A stretch of 64,000 nucleotides of DNA from CADEDH01 sp050330635 (GTDB lineage Bacteria; Actinomycetota; Acidimicrobiia; Acidimicrobiales; SZUA-35). The notes below the pieces were generated by a model. That model was not told where the DNA came from. It saw only the letters and a program-made list of their open reading frames with translations, and ran no database searches. The stretch lies in assembly GCA_050330635.1 (NCBI GenBank), contig JBHJNQ010000047.1:1-64000 (forward strand), in the 5' to 3' direction. Of this stretch, positions 27,152-35,338 are shown piece after piece (the stretch's first letter is position 1; the number at the start of each line of letters is the position of its first letter). The translations under genes were made by a program, and so were the position numbers.

Positions 27152-27903
27152 AGGCCAGTAGTCGCCTCGAGCCGTCCCGCTACCGCTCGCTCGTCGATGC
27201 CGACCTCCGCACCCTGGCCGCCACCGATCCCTCGTGCCTCACCTACGACATCCCCCACCTGGAGGGGTGGACGGTGCACACCGTCATCGGGCACACGGCG
27301 TGGATCATGCGCTACGTCTCCTACTGCCTCCAGGCCGCCCCCGACGACCCGCCGCCCCGGGCCTCGGTCGGCGAACCACCGCTCGGCGCCGAGGTGTTCG
27401 ACTGGTTCACCGAGGCGGCGACGACGGTGAGATCCCTCCTCGACACCGTCGACCTCACCATCGCCCGCCCCTCGTGGACGGGACCCCAGGATGGTCAGTG
27501 GTGGCTTCGGCGCCTGGCCCAGGAGACGTCGATGCACCGGTGGGACGTCCAGTCGGCGGTCACCACCCCCGACGGAATCGACCCCGACCTCGCCCGGGAC
27601 GGGATAGACGAGGTGCTCGAGGTCTTCGTGCCCAGCCGGATGCACTTCGACGCCCTCGACGCCGTCGGTGCCACCATCCACCTGCACGGCACCGATACCG
27701 GCCCCGAGGCCAGCGAATGGCTACTGCGGGTTACCGACGAGGCCATCGACCGGGAGCATACCCACGGCAGGGCCGACGTGGCCGTCCGGGGCACGATGTC
27801 GGATCTTCTCCTGCTGTTGTGGAGCCGGGTACCCCCGTCCCGCCTCGAGGTGATCGGCGATGGCTCGCTGCTCGACCGGTGGCAGCGGGCCGCAACCTTC
27901 TGA
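27148..27903 (+). CDS. Maleylpyruvate isomerase family (MDMPI) protein
   Basis: 251 residues from a GTG with CCGGAGG five bases upstream. LEGWTVHTVIGHTAWIMRYV and ETSMHRWDVQSAV carry the His and His-x-W-D metal-site pattern of the DinB/MDMPI fold. A C-terminal sterol-carrier-like domain (TIHLHGTD, then VRGTMSDLLLLLW) completes the usual two-domain form. It likely uses mycothiol. The overlap with the dead acyltransferase gene implies they were once one operon. Confidence 0.8.
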   Translation: MKASSRLEPSRYRSLVDADLRTLAATDPSCLTYDIPHLEGWTVHTVIGHTAWIMRYVSYCLQAAPDDPPPRASVGEPPLGAEVFDWFTEAATTVRSLLDTVDLTIARPSWTGPQDGQWWLRRLAQETSMHRWDVQSAVTTPDGIDPDLARDGIDEVLEVFVPSRMHFDALDAVGATIHLHGTDTGPEASEWLLRVTDEAIDREHTHGRADVAVRGTMSDLLLLLWSRVPPSRLEVIGDGSLLDRWQRAATF

Positions 27904-27932
27904 CCGGCCACGGCCCCCGGGGCACCGGGACG

Positions 27933-28040
27933 TCACCCGAGACGAAGGGTGGCCAGAGGCTCCAGACGGCCGGCCTTGACCGCCGGCACGAGACCCGACA
28001 CGACGGCCACGATCACCGCCAACCCGGCACCCCCCCGACG
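27933..28040 (-). pseudogene. 3' tail of an ABC transporter permease
   Basis: A minus-strand frame ending at 27933 reads GLAVIVAVVSGLVPAVKAG then RLEPLATLRLG and stop. This is the last membrane helix and the RLxPxxALR end of MacB/FtsX-type permeases. The body of the permease and the ATPase are absent. It lies directly after the adaptor remnant, where these genes are expected. Confidence 0.55.
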
Positions 28041-28059
28041 ACGTGGTCGGCGGGGGCCG

Positions 28060-28930
28060 TCACGACTGGCGGACCTCGACGACGACCTGCTCGCTGCCGT
28101 CGAGGCCGGAAACGATCTCCACCATGGCCCCTTCGGTCAGACCCGTCTGGACCGGGACCCGCTTGATCGTGCCGTCACGGGCCAGGATCCTGACCTCCTC
28201 ACCGCCGGGACCGAGCGACACCGACGCCACGGGAACGGCGAGGGCATCGTCGACCCTCTCCCGGATCACCTCGATACGAACGGCGGTGCCCTCCACCGCC
28301 CCCAGGTCACCGTCGAGGGCCACCTCGCCCCGGTACCGCTCGACCCCCTGAGCGTCGACCGTGGCGGCCTCGGCCAGTTCGACGAGGCGTCCGGTACCGG
28401 TGGCCCCCGTGGCCGGGATCGGGATCTCGGCCGGCAGGTCGAGGGTGAGACGGGAGCGGTCGGTGTTATCGATGTCGACGGTCACGGTCGCTTCGTCCTC
28501 GACGAGGGCCACGAGGGGCTGGCCCACGGCGACCGTGTCACCCGCCGCCACGTCGACCCTCCCGACGGTGGCCGGCGACCGTCCGGGAGCCACGTCGGTG
28601 GGGAGGAACACCCCGTCGACGGGATAGCCGTGGTCGTCCTGCCACGCCTCGATGGCGGCCCGGGTCCGGTCGGTGAACCGGCCGTCGACGGTGCCGGGGT
28701 CGTAACCCGCGGCCTCGAGGTAGGTCTTCAGGGCCTCGACGTCGGGCCCGTCCGACACCAGGGGGGCGAGGGGACGCCAGTAGGGGACGGCGTCGGTGCC
28801 GACCACCGTCTCGACGGCCAACATGGGACGACCGTTGATGCGGAGCAGCTCGGACGACGGCCCATGCCGCCCCGGCCACCACCGCCGTCGCCACGACGAC
28901 GGCGGTCACCAGCCGGCCCCGACGTCTCAT
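28060..28930 (-). pseudogene. Frameshifted periplasmic adaptor with peptidoglycan-binding domain
   Basis: The N-terminus (from ATG 28930: MRRRGRLVTAVVVATAVVAG) is in one frame and is a membrane anchor. From about 28860 the coding pattern moves to another frame: VEALKTYLEAAGYDPGTVDG is a PG_binding_1 domain, then VGRVDVAAGDTVAVGQPLVAL is a lipoyl-like hairpin, and the C-terminus VQTGLTEGAMVEIVSGLDG is that of HlyD/RND adaptors. Such proteins link ABC exporters to the wall. With the exporter deleted, the shift is probably real decay, but a sequencing error is possible. Confidence 0.6.
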
Positions 28931-28985
28931 GGTCGGCCCCCGACCGGGGTCGGTGGGTCGTTCCTCGAACCGGCCCGGTCGTTCA

Positions 28986-29645
28986 TCAGCCGAGATCCAG
29001 GTCGTTCCAGCCGCAGGCGTCGAGGTCGCGGGTGAACTCGTCGGGGCGGTCGGCCAGGTCGTCGGGGAACCGGGTGATGGACAGCACCCCGTTCTCGTTG
29101 GCCTCGAGGGGGCCGAGGTCCCAGCCCCGGTCGGTCATGCACTCGTGGAGGGCCTTGGCGTCCTCGTTGAGCGCCACCTTGTCGTCGACCCCGAGGTCGG
29201 TCTGGCGCTCGCTCTGCTCCTGGAGCACGGCGGCGATGCCGCTCTCGTTGTTGCAGGCCACCAGGGCGGGAAAATAGTTGGGATCGGCAGCCGCCGGGTC
29301 GTCTGTCTCTCCCGGCAGCCCCACGAAGCGGAATCCGCGCTCGTCGAGGCACCCGTTGAACACGACCAGGGCCGTGCCGAGGCGGGTCTGGAACGAACGA
29401 CTCGACTCGTCGGCGGCCACGGTCGCCTCCGGGCCGGCGGGGGCGACAGCGGCCACGCGGTCCCGACCCTCGTCGAGCAGGCGGGCCGCCTCGTCAGGGG
29501 GGACGACCTGGACGTCGTCGGCCCGGCGGGTCACGACGGTCGGATGGTCGCCGGCCTCGAGCCCGTCGTCGGTGGCGGCACCACAGGCGACCACACCCAC
29601 GGCCGCCGCCACGATGGCCACCACCGCCCGAACCGACACCCGCAC
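28986..29645 (-). CDS. Lipoprotein of unknown function
   Basis: 219 residues from a GTG. The N-terminus MRVSVRAVVAIVAAAVG leads to a lipobox VVAC. The mature part is acidic and has about four cysteines (FNGCLDERGFRF, LVACNNES, LHECMTDRGWDL, DLDACGW) that could form disulfides. The repeated pattern C-L/M-x-x-R-G-F/W suggests two related halves. No family is recognised. It is upstream of the adaptor remnant in the same direction and may once have been part of that export system. Confidence 0.6.
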   Translation of the reverse strand: MRVSVRAVVAIVAAAVGVVACGAATDDGLEAGDHPTVVTRRADDVQVVPPDEAARLLDEGRDRVAAVAPAGPEATVAADESSRSFQTRLGTALVVFNGCLDERGFRFVGLPGETDDPAAADPNYFPALVACNNESGIAAVLQEQSERQTDLGVDDKVALNEDAKALHECMTDRGWDLGPLEANENGVLSITRFPDDLADRPDEFTRDLDACGWNDLDLG

Positions 29646-29778
29646 AGCATCGAGTATGGTGTACCGGCGACGGTCACGGACCGCGCCGGGACCGGGGACG
29701 AAGCCCGGCCGGCGTCGTCACGCACGCCCCGTCGCGGTGCCGGCGAGGTTGTCGGCGCAGCGGGGCGAGCGGAGCGGT

Positions 29779-30666
29779 CTAGCGGGCGCCGCTCACCACG
29801 GGGAGGAGCGGTTCTTCGGGTACGTCGTAGTCGGTGTCCCAACGGGACAGCCGATCCTTCCACTCGGAGGCGCCCCCGACCGACTGGGCGTAGGCGGCCT
29901 GGCGCTTGGCCACCCGCCCCACGGGCGCACCGTCGTCGGCCTCACCCTCGTACTGCGACTCGATCCCGAGCTTCAGGTTGCGGAGGGCCTCGCTGCGGAG
30001 CTGGGAGATCCGCGACTCGGTGACCCCGAGGAACCGGGCCAGCTCCTGGGAGGACTTGCCCTCCAGGAAGTACCCGACGATCACGAACCGCTGACGCTCG
30101 GGCAGCAGGCCGACGGCGTCGCGCAGGTAGGTGTGGAGCTCACGGGTCTCCAGCTCCTCCGACGGCTCCACGGCCGACCGGTCCTTGAGGACGTCGACGA
30201 GGGTCAGATCTTCGTCGGAATCGTCGCTGGTCTCGTGGTCGAGGGCCAGGACGACCGAGCGGAACAGGCGGTCCTGGAGCCGGTTTAGCTCCTGGCGGGA
30301 CACGCCGAGCGACTCGGCCATCTCCTCGGTGTTGGGAACCCGGCCGAGCTGGGTGGCCAGGTGCTGTTCGGTCGCCTCGAGCCGGCGGGCCAGCAGCCGC
30401 ACCGATCGGGGTGCCCAGTCGGCGGCCCGAACCGAGTCGAGTATGGCGCCCCGGATCCGCTGGGCGGCGAACCGCTCGAACGGCACCCCCCGGGTGTCGT
30501 CGTAGCGACGGGCGGCCTCGACCAGCCCGAGGGCGCCGGCTCTGGCCAGCTCCTCACGGTCGACGTGGCGGGGGAAATGGACCGCCACCTGGAACACCAC
30601 ATGCTTCACCAACGGCAGGTTCGCCTCGATGCGGGCGTTCAGCTCGTTGTCGCTCGTTGCCTTCAT
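29779..30666 (-). CDS. WhiG/FliA-class sigma factor
   Basis: 295 residues. Region 2 (LVKHVVFQVAVHFPRHVDRE ... RFAAQRIRGAILDSVRAADW) has the RIRGAILD and DWAPRSVR marks of FliA/WhiG factors. Region 3 (PNTEEMAESLGVSRQELNRL) and region 4 (LPERQRFVIVGYFLEGKSSQ, ELARFLGVTESRISQLRSEA) follow. The last 60 residues form an extra tail. No flagellar genes are in view, so a WhiG-like developmental or envelope role is more likely. The upstream region has paired direct repeats and a ten-codon frame ending on the start codon. Confidence 0.85.
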   Translation of the reverse strand: MKATSDNELNARIEANLPLVKHVVFQVAVHFPRHVDREELARAGALGLVEAARRYDDTRGVPFERFAAQRIRGAILDSVRAADWAPRSVRLLARRLEATEQHLATQLGRVPNTEEMAESLGVSRQELNRLQDRLFRSVVLALDHETSDDSDEDLTLVDVLKDRSAVEPSEELETRELHTYLRDAVGLLPERQRFVIVGYFLEGKSSQELARFLGVTESRISQLRSEALRNLKLGIESQYEGEADDGAPVGRVAKRQAAYAQSVGGASEWKDRLSRWDTDYDVPEEPLLPVVSGAR

Positions 30667-30703
30667 GCTCTCGTTGCCCTTCTCGTTTCCTCCATGCAGA
30701 AGG

Positions 30704-30794
30704 GGTTCTCGACACGTTCGAGGGCGAACTTGAGCAGAATCTCCGGTTCTCGACCTGCATCGTCAGTTTCGACTCTCCGTTGCCCGAACTTGAG
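30704..30794 (-). promoter_or_regulatory. Direct repeats upstream of the sigma gene
   Basis: GGTTCTCGAC occurs at 30704-30713 and 30745-30754; CGAACTTGAG occurs at 30725-30734 and 30785-30794. The two motifs alternate in the 128 bases before the start. They could be sites for a regulator. No promoter consensus was assigned. Confidence 0.35.
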
Positions 30795-30884
30795 GTCGGG
30801 CGACGACGATGATCCCGGCGGCCCACGGATGGATCACGAGCGACCAGGTCGGGGGGACCCATGGCCCGCCCCAGGTGAGGGAGG

Positions 30885-31889
30885 TCAGGCCACCGGATCG
30901 AGGAGGCCGGCGAAGGAGGCGACTTTGACCCCGCGGCGGCGCAGCTCGGACAGGATGGGACGGGGGTCGTCCCAGTGGGCCAGGCCATGGGCCCCAACCG
31001 GGGCCCGACCGGCGGCCGACTCCGCGGCGGCCACCGCCGCCACCGTGGCCGCCGCCACCGACGGATGGTCCATCACCCCGAGGATCACCGTCTCCGCCGC
31101 CCGGCCGACACGTCCCCGAACCTCGACCCGGACGGCTCCCGGGCCCCCGTCCTCGTGCGGTGGTCGCAGCATGGGCAACCCTGCGGTGAGACGATCCCGG
31201 CGGGTGGCCGCCATGCGGGCCGAGATCCGTCGCGCCTCCGGGTACTGGCGTTGAAGCAGCATGGGGCTGGGCAACGCCGCCCGGTAGCAGTCGCGGGCGC
31301 CGAAGGGTTCCGGAAACCAGGCCAGATCGCGCCCCGACCCGCCCCGACGCAGGACCCATGCCCCGTCGATCCACTCGTGGCCCGACCCCTGGAGGGCCCG
31401 ATGGTGCTGGCGGGCGCACGCCGGACCGCCGGTCCCCGCCTTGTAGACGCTGATGACGTCGACCGTGTCGAGCTGGTCGGCGGCGTAGCGGGCCAGCAGG
31501 CAACTGAGGCCCGGGGCGAAGCCGGCCCCGACCACCACCGAGCGGCCGGCGGCGGTCGCCGCTCGATCGAGAGCGAGGAGGACCTCTACCTCGCCGGGGT
31601 CGTCGGCGAGGGACACCACGTTGCTCCCGGCCTCCATCATGGCCGAGGCCAGCCGTAGATGGGTGCCGGTCGGGGAGGCGATGACGACCACATCGGGAGG
31701 GTCGTCACGATCGGGCGGCTCGTCGGTCACCTCGACCGTCGATGGGACGACGGCCCGCACCGCCGACACCACCCGACGCCGCCGGTGCTCGTCGCTGTCG
31801 TGGAGGGCGATCGTGGTGAACGGTGACTGGATCAGCTGGCGGGCCAGGTGGGCGCCGGTCGTGCCGAGGCCGACGAGGGCGGCCCGCAT
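30885..31889 (-). CDS. NAD(P)-binding dehydrogenase (saccharopine/dapdh-like)
   Basis: 334 residues from ATG 31889, where the Rossmann pattern ALVGLGTTGAHLARQLI begins. DVVVIASPTGTHLRLASAMM and VVGAGFAPGLSCLLARYA resemble the saccharopine-dehydrogenase/diaminopimelate-dehydrogenase-like group. The C-terminal half is poorly conserved, so the substrate is unknown. It is coupled to a 46-residue upstream gene by a TGATG junction. Confidence 0.7.
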   Translation of the reverse strand: MRAALVGLGTTGAHLARQLIQSPFTTIALHDSDEHRRRRVVSAVRAVVPSTVEVTDEPPDRDDPPDVVVIASPTGTHLRLASAMMEAGSNVVSLADDPGEVEVLLALDRAATAAGRSVVVGAGFAPGLSCLLARYAADQLDTVDVISVYKAGTGGPACARQHHRALQGSGHEWIDGAWVLRRGGSGRDLAWFPEPFGARDCYRAALPSPMLLQRQYPEARRISARMAATRRDRLTAGLPMLRPPHEDGGPGAVRVEVRGRVGRAAETVILGVMDHPSVAAATVAAVAAAESAAGRAPVGAHGLAHWDDPRPILSELRRRGVKVASFAGLLDPVA

Positions 31890-32029
31890 CAGCGAAGGTC
31901 GGTGTCGGTGATCTCCCGCCACCCGCCCGTCTGGGGTGGCACGCCGCCGCTGCCCCGCAACCGGAACAGGGCGGCGATCAGACCGGCGAGGCAAAGCGCC
32001 GCCATGACCCGTCGAGCAAGGACCAACAT
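31889..32029 (-). CDS. 46-residue membrane peptide coupled to dehydrogenase
   Basis: MLVLARRVMAALCLAGLIAA begins a 46-codon frame with one hydrophobic helix and a short polar tail ending TDTDLR. Its TGA shares one base with the ATG of the dehydrogenase (TGATG), a typical coupling junction. No strong ribosome binding site and no known family; coding status rests on position and the clean helix. Confidence 0.5.
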   Translation of the reverse strand: MLVLARRVMAALCLAGLIAALFRLRGSGGVPPQTGGWREITDTDLR

Positions 32030-32102
32030 GGGGCCGAGCCTACCCGGGGCGATCGGCACCCCGGGGTCGGGCCACAGCCCGGGGTTCAGGCGAGGGCGTG
32101 CG

Positions 32103-32453
32103 TCAGTACTCGCTCGGCAGCCGGTCGAGATCGGGGCTGGCTGCCGTGGGCGACCGCAGGTAGCCCCGATCGATGTGCATGGCCAGTGGGATGCCCGCCT
32201 CCTCCGCCGCGGCCCAGATCGGCTCGTGGTCGGGGTGGCGATAGGGCCGTCCGGCCGGGGCCCGGCACGGGATACACGCCGTGCGGGCGCCCCCGTCGAT
32301 CGCCTTCTCCAGCTCGGCCAGGCCGGCCCCGGGGTCGTGCGAGTACGGCCAGATCGTCGGGGTCCTCGGGCGGGGCGCCTCGTCGCCGAACCATTCCGCC
32401 AGGCCCGCCACCACCTCGGGTGGTTCGACCACGTGCGAGTCGGCTGAGATCAC
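32103..32453 (-). pseudogene. Amidohydrolase-2 gene with internal deletion
   Basis: A GTG at 32453 starts ISADSHVVEPPEVVAGLAEW, the metal-binding beginning of amidohydrolase-2 (ACMSD-like) enzymes. After about 35 residues the sequence jumps to DPGAGLAELEKAIDGGARTA and EEAGIPLAMHIDRG, which in intact proteins lie more than 100 residues further on. The frame then runs into unrelated sequence and stops at 117 codons, where the family has about 380. The rest of the metal site is missing. Confidence 0.55.
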
Positions 32454-32633
32454 CCCCGAGTTGCTTGCACCCCGACCGCTCCACCGCACCGACCGGCCCC
32501 GGCGAGGTCAACGCCATGGCCACCATCGACGGCCGCCCCGTGATCGAATCGGCCGACGACCCTGAGGCCAAGCGGCAGGAGATCGAGGACCGGATCCCTT
32601 CGAGGGCGCCCGGGGCTCCGGCGGTGGCCATGG

Positions 32634-33626
32634 TCACCGGCGCATGGCCGAGACGAGCTCGGCGAAGGCGGCGGGGCTGGGGGTGTCGCCGGGAACGTTG
32701 AACCGCAGCCGGTCGACCACGCCGTCGAATCGGCGGTAGAGTTCGGCCGCCACCTCGGCCGGGGAACCGACGACGGCCATGGCGTCGAGCAGATCGTCGC
32801 TGACGAGGTCGGCCATGTCGTCCCATCGGCCCTGCTTCGACAGGGCGTTCCACTCGCCGTGGAGATCGCCCCACCCGTGGAGGTCGAGCACCGGCCGGTA
32901 GGCCGGGGTCGAACCGTAGAAGGCGATCTGCTTGCGGATGCCGGCCACCGCCGCCTCGTCGAGGGCGACGAACACCGACGTCCCCACCGAGAACCCGTCT
33001 AGGGTCAACCCCGCCTTGGCCCGACCGGCCTCGAGGAGGGGAAGGGTCACCTCCCGGAGGTAGCGCTCGGTGGTGAACGGGTGGGCCTGGATGCCGTCGG
33101 CCACCTCGCCACACACCTCGGTCATGCGGGGTCCGACGGCGGCCAGGACCACCCGGGGTGGTCCGTGAGGATTAGGCGGCGGGGAGAAGGCCGGGATCAT
33201 CAGGGTGTGGGTGTAGAACTCGCCCTCGAAACGGAGGGGGACACCGTCGTTCCAGGTGGCCCAGATGGCCCGGAGGGCGAGTACGAACTCGCGCATGCGG
33301 TCGGCGGGCCGAGACCACGGCATCGAGAACCGCTTGGTGATGTGGGGCCGGATCTGGGACCCGAGGCCGAGGTGGAGCCGCCCGTCGGAGAAGCGGTGGA
33401 GGTCATTGGCCTGGACCGCCACCGTCATGGGGGCCCGGGCGAAGGCGATGGCCACGGAGGTTCCCAGGTCGAGGGTGGTGGTGTGCTCGGCCGCCAGGGC
33501 CAGGGGGAGGAACGGGTCGTGCTGGTTCTCGGTGGTCCACGCCCCGTCGAAGCCGGCCTCCTCGGCCGCTCGGGCGTCGGCGATGGCATGGGTCATGCCG
33601 TTGCGGAGCCGGGCGTCGAGCTTCAT
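32634..33626 (-). CDS. LLM-class F420-dependent oxidoreductase (TIGR03617-like)
   Basis: 330 residues: AEEAGFDGAWTTENQHDPFL, DLGTSVAIAFARAPMTVAVQ, DLHRFSDGRLHLGLGSQIRP and VLAAVGPRMTEVCGEVADGI. This matches an actinobacterial F420 oxidoreductase subgroup with RPHITKRFSMPWSRP. The ATG overlaps the stop of the carboxyltransferase gene by four bases. The pairing suggests a role in acyl-CoA or cyclic-compound breakdown. Confidence 0.85.
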   Translation of the reverse strand: MKLDARLRNGMTHAIADARAAEEAGFDGAWTTENQHDPFLPLALAAEHTTTLDLGTSVAIAFARAPMTVAVQANDLHRFSDGRLHLGLGSQIRPHITKRFSMPWSRPADRMREFVLALRAIWATWNDGVPLRFEGEFYTHTLMIPAFSPPPNPHGPPRVVLAAVGPRMTEVCGEVADGIQAHPFTTERYLREVTLPLLEAGRAKAGLTLDGFSVGTSVFVALDEAAVAGIRKQIAFYGSTPAYRPVLDLHGWGDLHGEWNALSKQGRWDDMADLVSDDLLDAMAVVGSPAEVAAELYRRFDGVVDRLRFNVPGDTPSPAAFAELVSAMRR

Positions 33627-35203
33627 GGCCGGTAACCGAACGAAACGGGCCCGGGACGGCGGGCGTCGGCCACCAGGTTGGCCCAGTCGGACAGGAGGCG
33701 GCGGGTGTGGCGGGGATCGATGATGTCGTCGATCGAGAAGTTCTCGGCCGACAGGAACGGGCTGGACAGGCGGTCGAGCCGCTGTCGGATCTCGGCGATC
33801 CGGGCGTCGAGATCGCAGCCCGAGAGCTCGGCCAGTTCCGCCTTGTAGGCCACCTCGATCCCGCCCTGGACCGGGAGGCTGCCCCACCGGCCCGACGGCC
33901 ACGACCATCGGAAGTGGGTCGATCCGGGCTTGCGGTTGGAGGCGCCGGCCACGCCGAAGGCCTTGCGGATGACGACACAGGCGAAGGGGGTGGTGAGCTG
34001 ACCCAAGGCCAGCAGGGCCCGCGAGCCGTGGCGGATCGTGGCTTCGTCCTCGGCCTTCTTGCCGATCAGGAAGCCGGGGCAGTCCTCGAGGTGGACGACC
34101 GGCAGGTGGAAGGTGGAGGCCAGGTCGAGGAGGCGGATCAGCTTCTGGGAGGCGTCGGCCGTCCACCCCCCGCCGTAGACCTTCGGGTCCTCGGCGAACA
34201 CGGCGACCGGCCACCCGTCGAGGCGGGCCAGCCCTCCGATGATCGACCGGCCCCAGTCCCGTCCGATCTCGAAGAACGTCGAGGTGCCGTCGTCCTCCCG
34301 GTCGACGACCGAGGCCAGGATGGCCCGCATGTCATAGATCCGGCGCTCGTTGCGGGGCACGATCGAGGCCAGCTCCTCATCGGCCCGGTGGGGGTCGTCG
34401 CCGGTAGTGCGGCGGGCCGGGAGCTCGTGCACGTTTCGGGGCAGGTACGACAGGAAGCGCCGGGCCATGGCGAATGCCTCGGCCTCGGAGTCGGCGGCGT
34501 CGTCGATGGCCCCGTTCGAGGTGTGGACCCTGGCGTGGCCCAACTCCTCCTTGGTCACCGCCGGCTGGCCGGCCTGTTCCACCAGGGCCGGTCCGGCGAT
34601 CATCATCTGGGCGATGTCGTTCACGATGACCGAGTAGTGGCTGAGGGCCACCCTGGCCGCTCCGATCCCGGCCACCGAGCCCAGGGCCAACGACACCGAC
34701 GGGGCCAGGGCCAGGTGGGTACCGATCACGTCGATCCCCTTGGCCTGGGGGATGAGGGGACGGCGGGCCTTCTCCATCGACTTGACCGAGCCCCCGCCCC
34801 CCATCCCGTCGACGAGGCGGACGTGGGGGAGGGCCAACTCAACGGCGATGCTCTCGCTGAAGCCCCGCTTGGCTGCGATGCTCAGCTCCGACGAGCCTCC
34901 GCGCACGGTGAAGTCGTCGCCCGACAGCACCACCGGGCGGCCCTCGACGTCGGCCACGCCGACGAGGAAGTTGGCGGGGGTGAACCCTACGAGCTTGCCG
35001 TCGTCGTCGTAGTCGGCGAGCCCCGCCGCGCCCCCGACCTCGGAGAACGAGCCGGGATCGGCGAAGGCCTCGAACCGCTCCCGGATGGTGAGCTTGCCGA
35101 ACTCGTGCTGGCGGGCCACCCGCTCGGCGCCACCCATCTCGCTGGCCAGCGTCCTCCGCTCGGCCAGCTCGTCGATCTCGCGCTGCCAGACATGCTCGGT
35201 CAT
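33623..35203 (-). CDS. Acyl-CoA carboxylase, carboxyltransferase (beta) subunit
   Basis: 526 residues from ATG 35203. The family marks are the GDDFTVRGGSS loop, GMGGGGSVKSMEK, HTSNGAIDDAADSEAEA in the N-terminal half, VHLEDCPGFLIGKKAEDEAT in the C-terminal half, and IDDIIDPRHTRRLLSDW at the end. It transfers a carboxyl group from biotin to an acyl-CoA (propionyl, acetyl or longer). No biotin-carboxylase gene is next to it. It is cotranslated with the F420-type oxidoreductase. Confidence 0.9.
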   Translation of the reverse strand: MTEHVWQREIDELAERRTLASEMGGAERVARQHEFGKLTIRERFEAFADPGSFSEVGGAAGLADYDDDGKLVGFTPANFLVGVADVEGRPVVLSGDDFTVRGGSSELSIAAKRGFSESIAVELALPHVRLVDGMGGGGSVKSMEKARRPLIPQAKGIDVIGTHLALAPSVSLALGSVAGIGAARVALSHYSVIVNDIAQMMIAGPALVEQAGQPAVTKEELGHARVHTSNGAIDDAADSEAEAFAMARRFLSYLPRNVHELPARRTTGDDPHRADEELASIVPRNERRIYDMRAILASVVDREDDGTSTFFEIGRDWGRSIIGGLARLDGWPVAVFAEDPKVYGGGWTADASQKLIRLLDLASTFHLPVVHLEDCPGFLIGKKAEDEATIRHGSRALLALGQLTTPFACVVIRKAFGVAGASNRKPGSTHFRWSWPSGRWGSLPVQGGIEVAYKAELAELSGCDLDARIAEIRQRLDRLSSPFLSAENFSIDDIIDPRHTRRLLSDWANLVADARRPGPVSFGYRP

Positions 35204-35338
35204 GGCCCGAGCTTTCCAGCCCGTCCCCGCCGACGCCACCCGGTACGGTCGTGGATCAGGGGGGGACGCCCCACCCGGCGTGGATCCCTTCACTTCGGCG
35301 CCCACCGCCAGACGCCGGGTTGGTCGCCCTCGCCCGCC

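Noticed and set aside
29779..30666. The sigma factor as the one that reads the GGGTA-type promoters at 40-42 kb
   Set aside because: Its RIRGAILD and DWAPRSVR motifs place it in the FliA/WhiG class, which reads a different -10 box. A SigB/SigF gene must be elsewhere.
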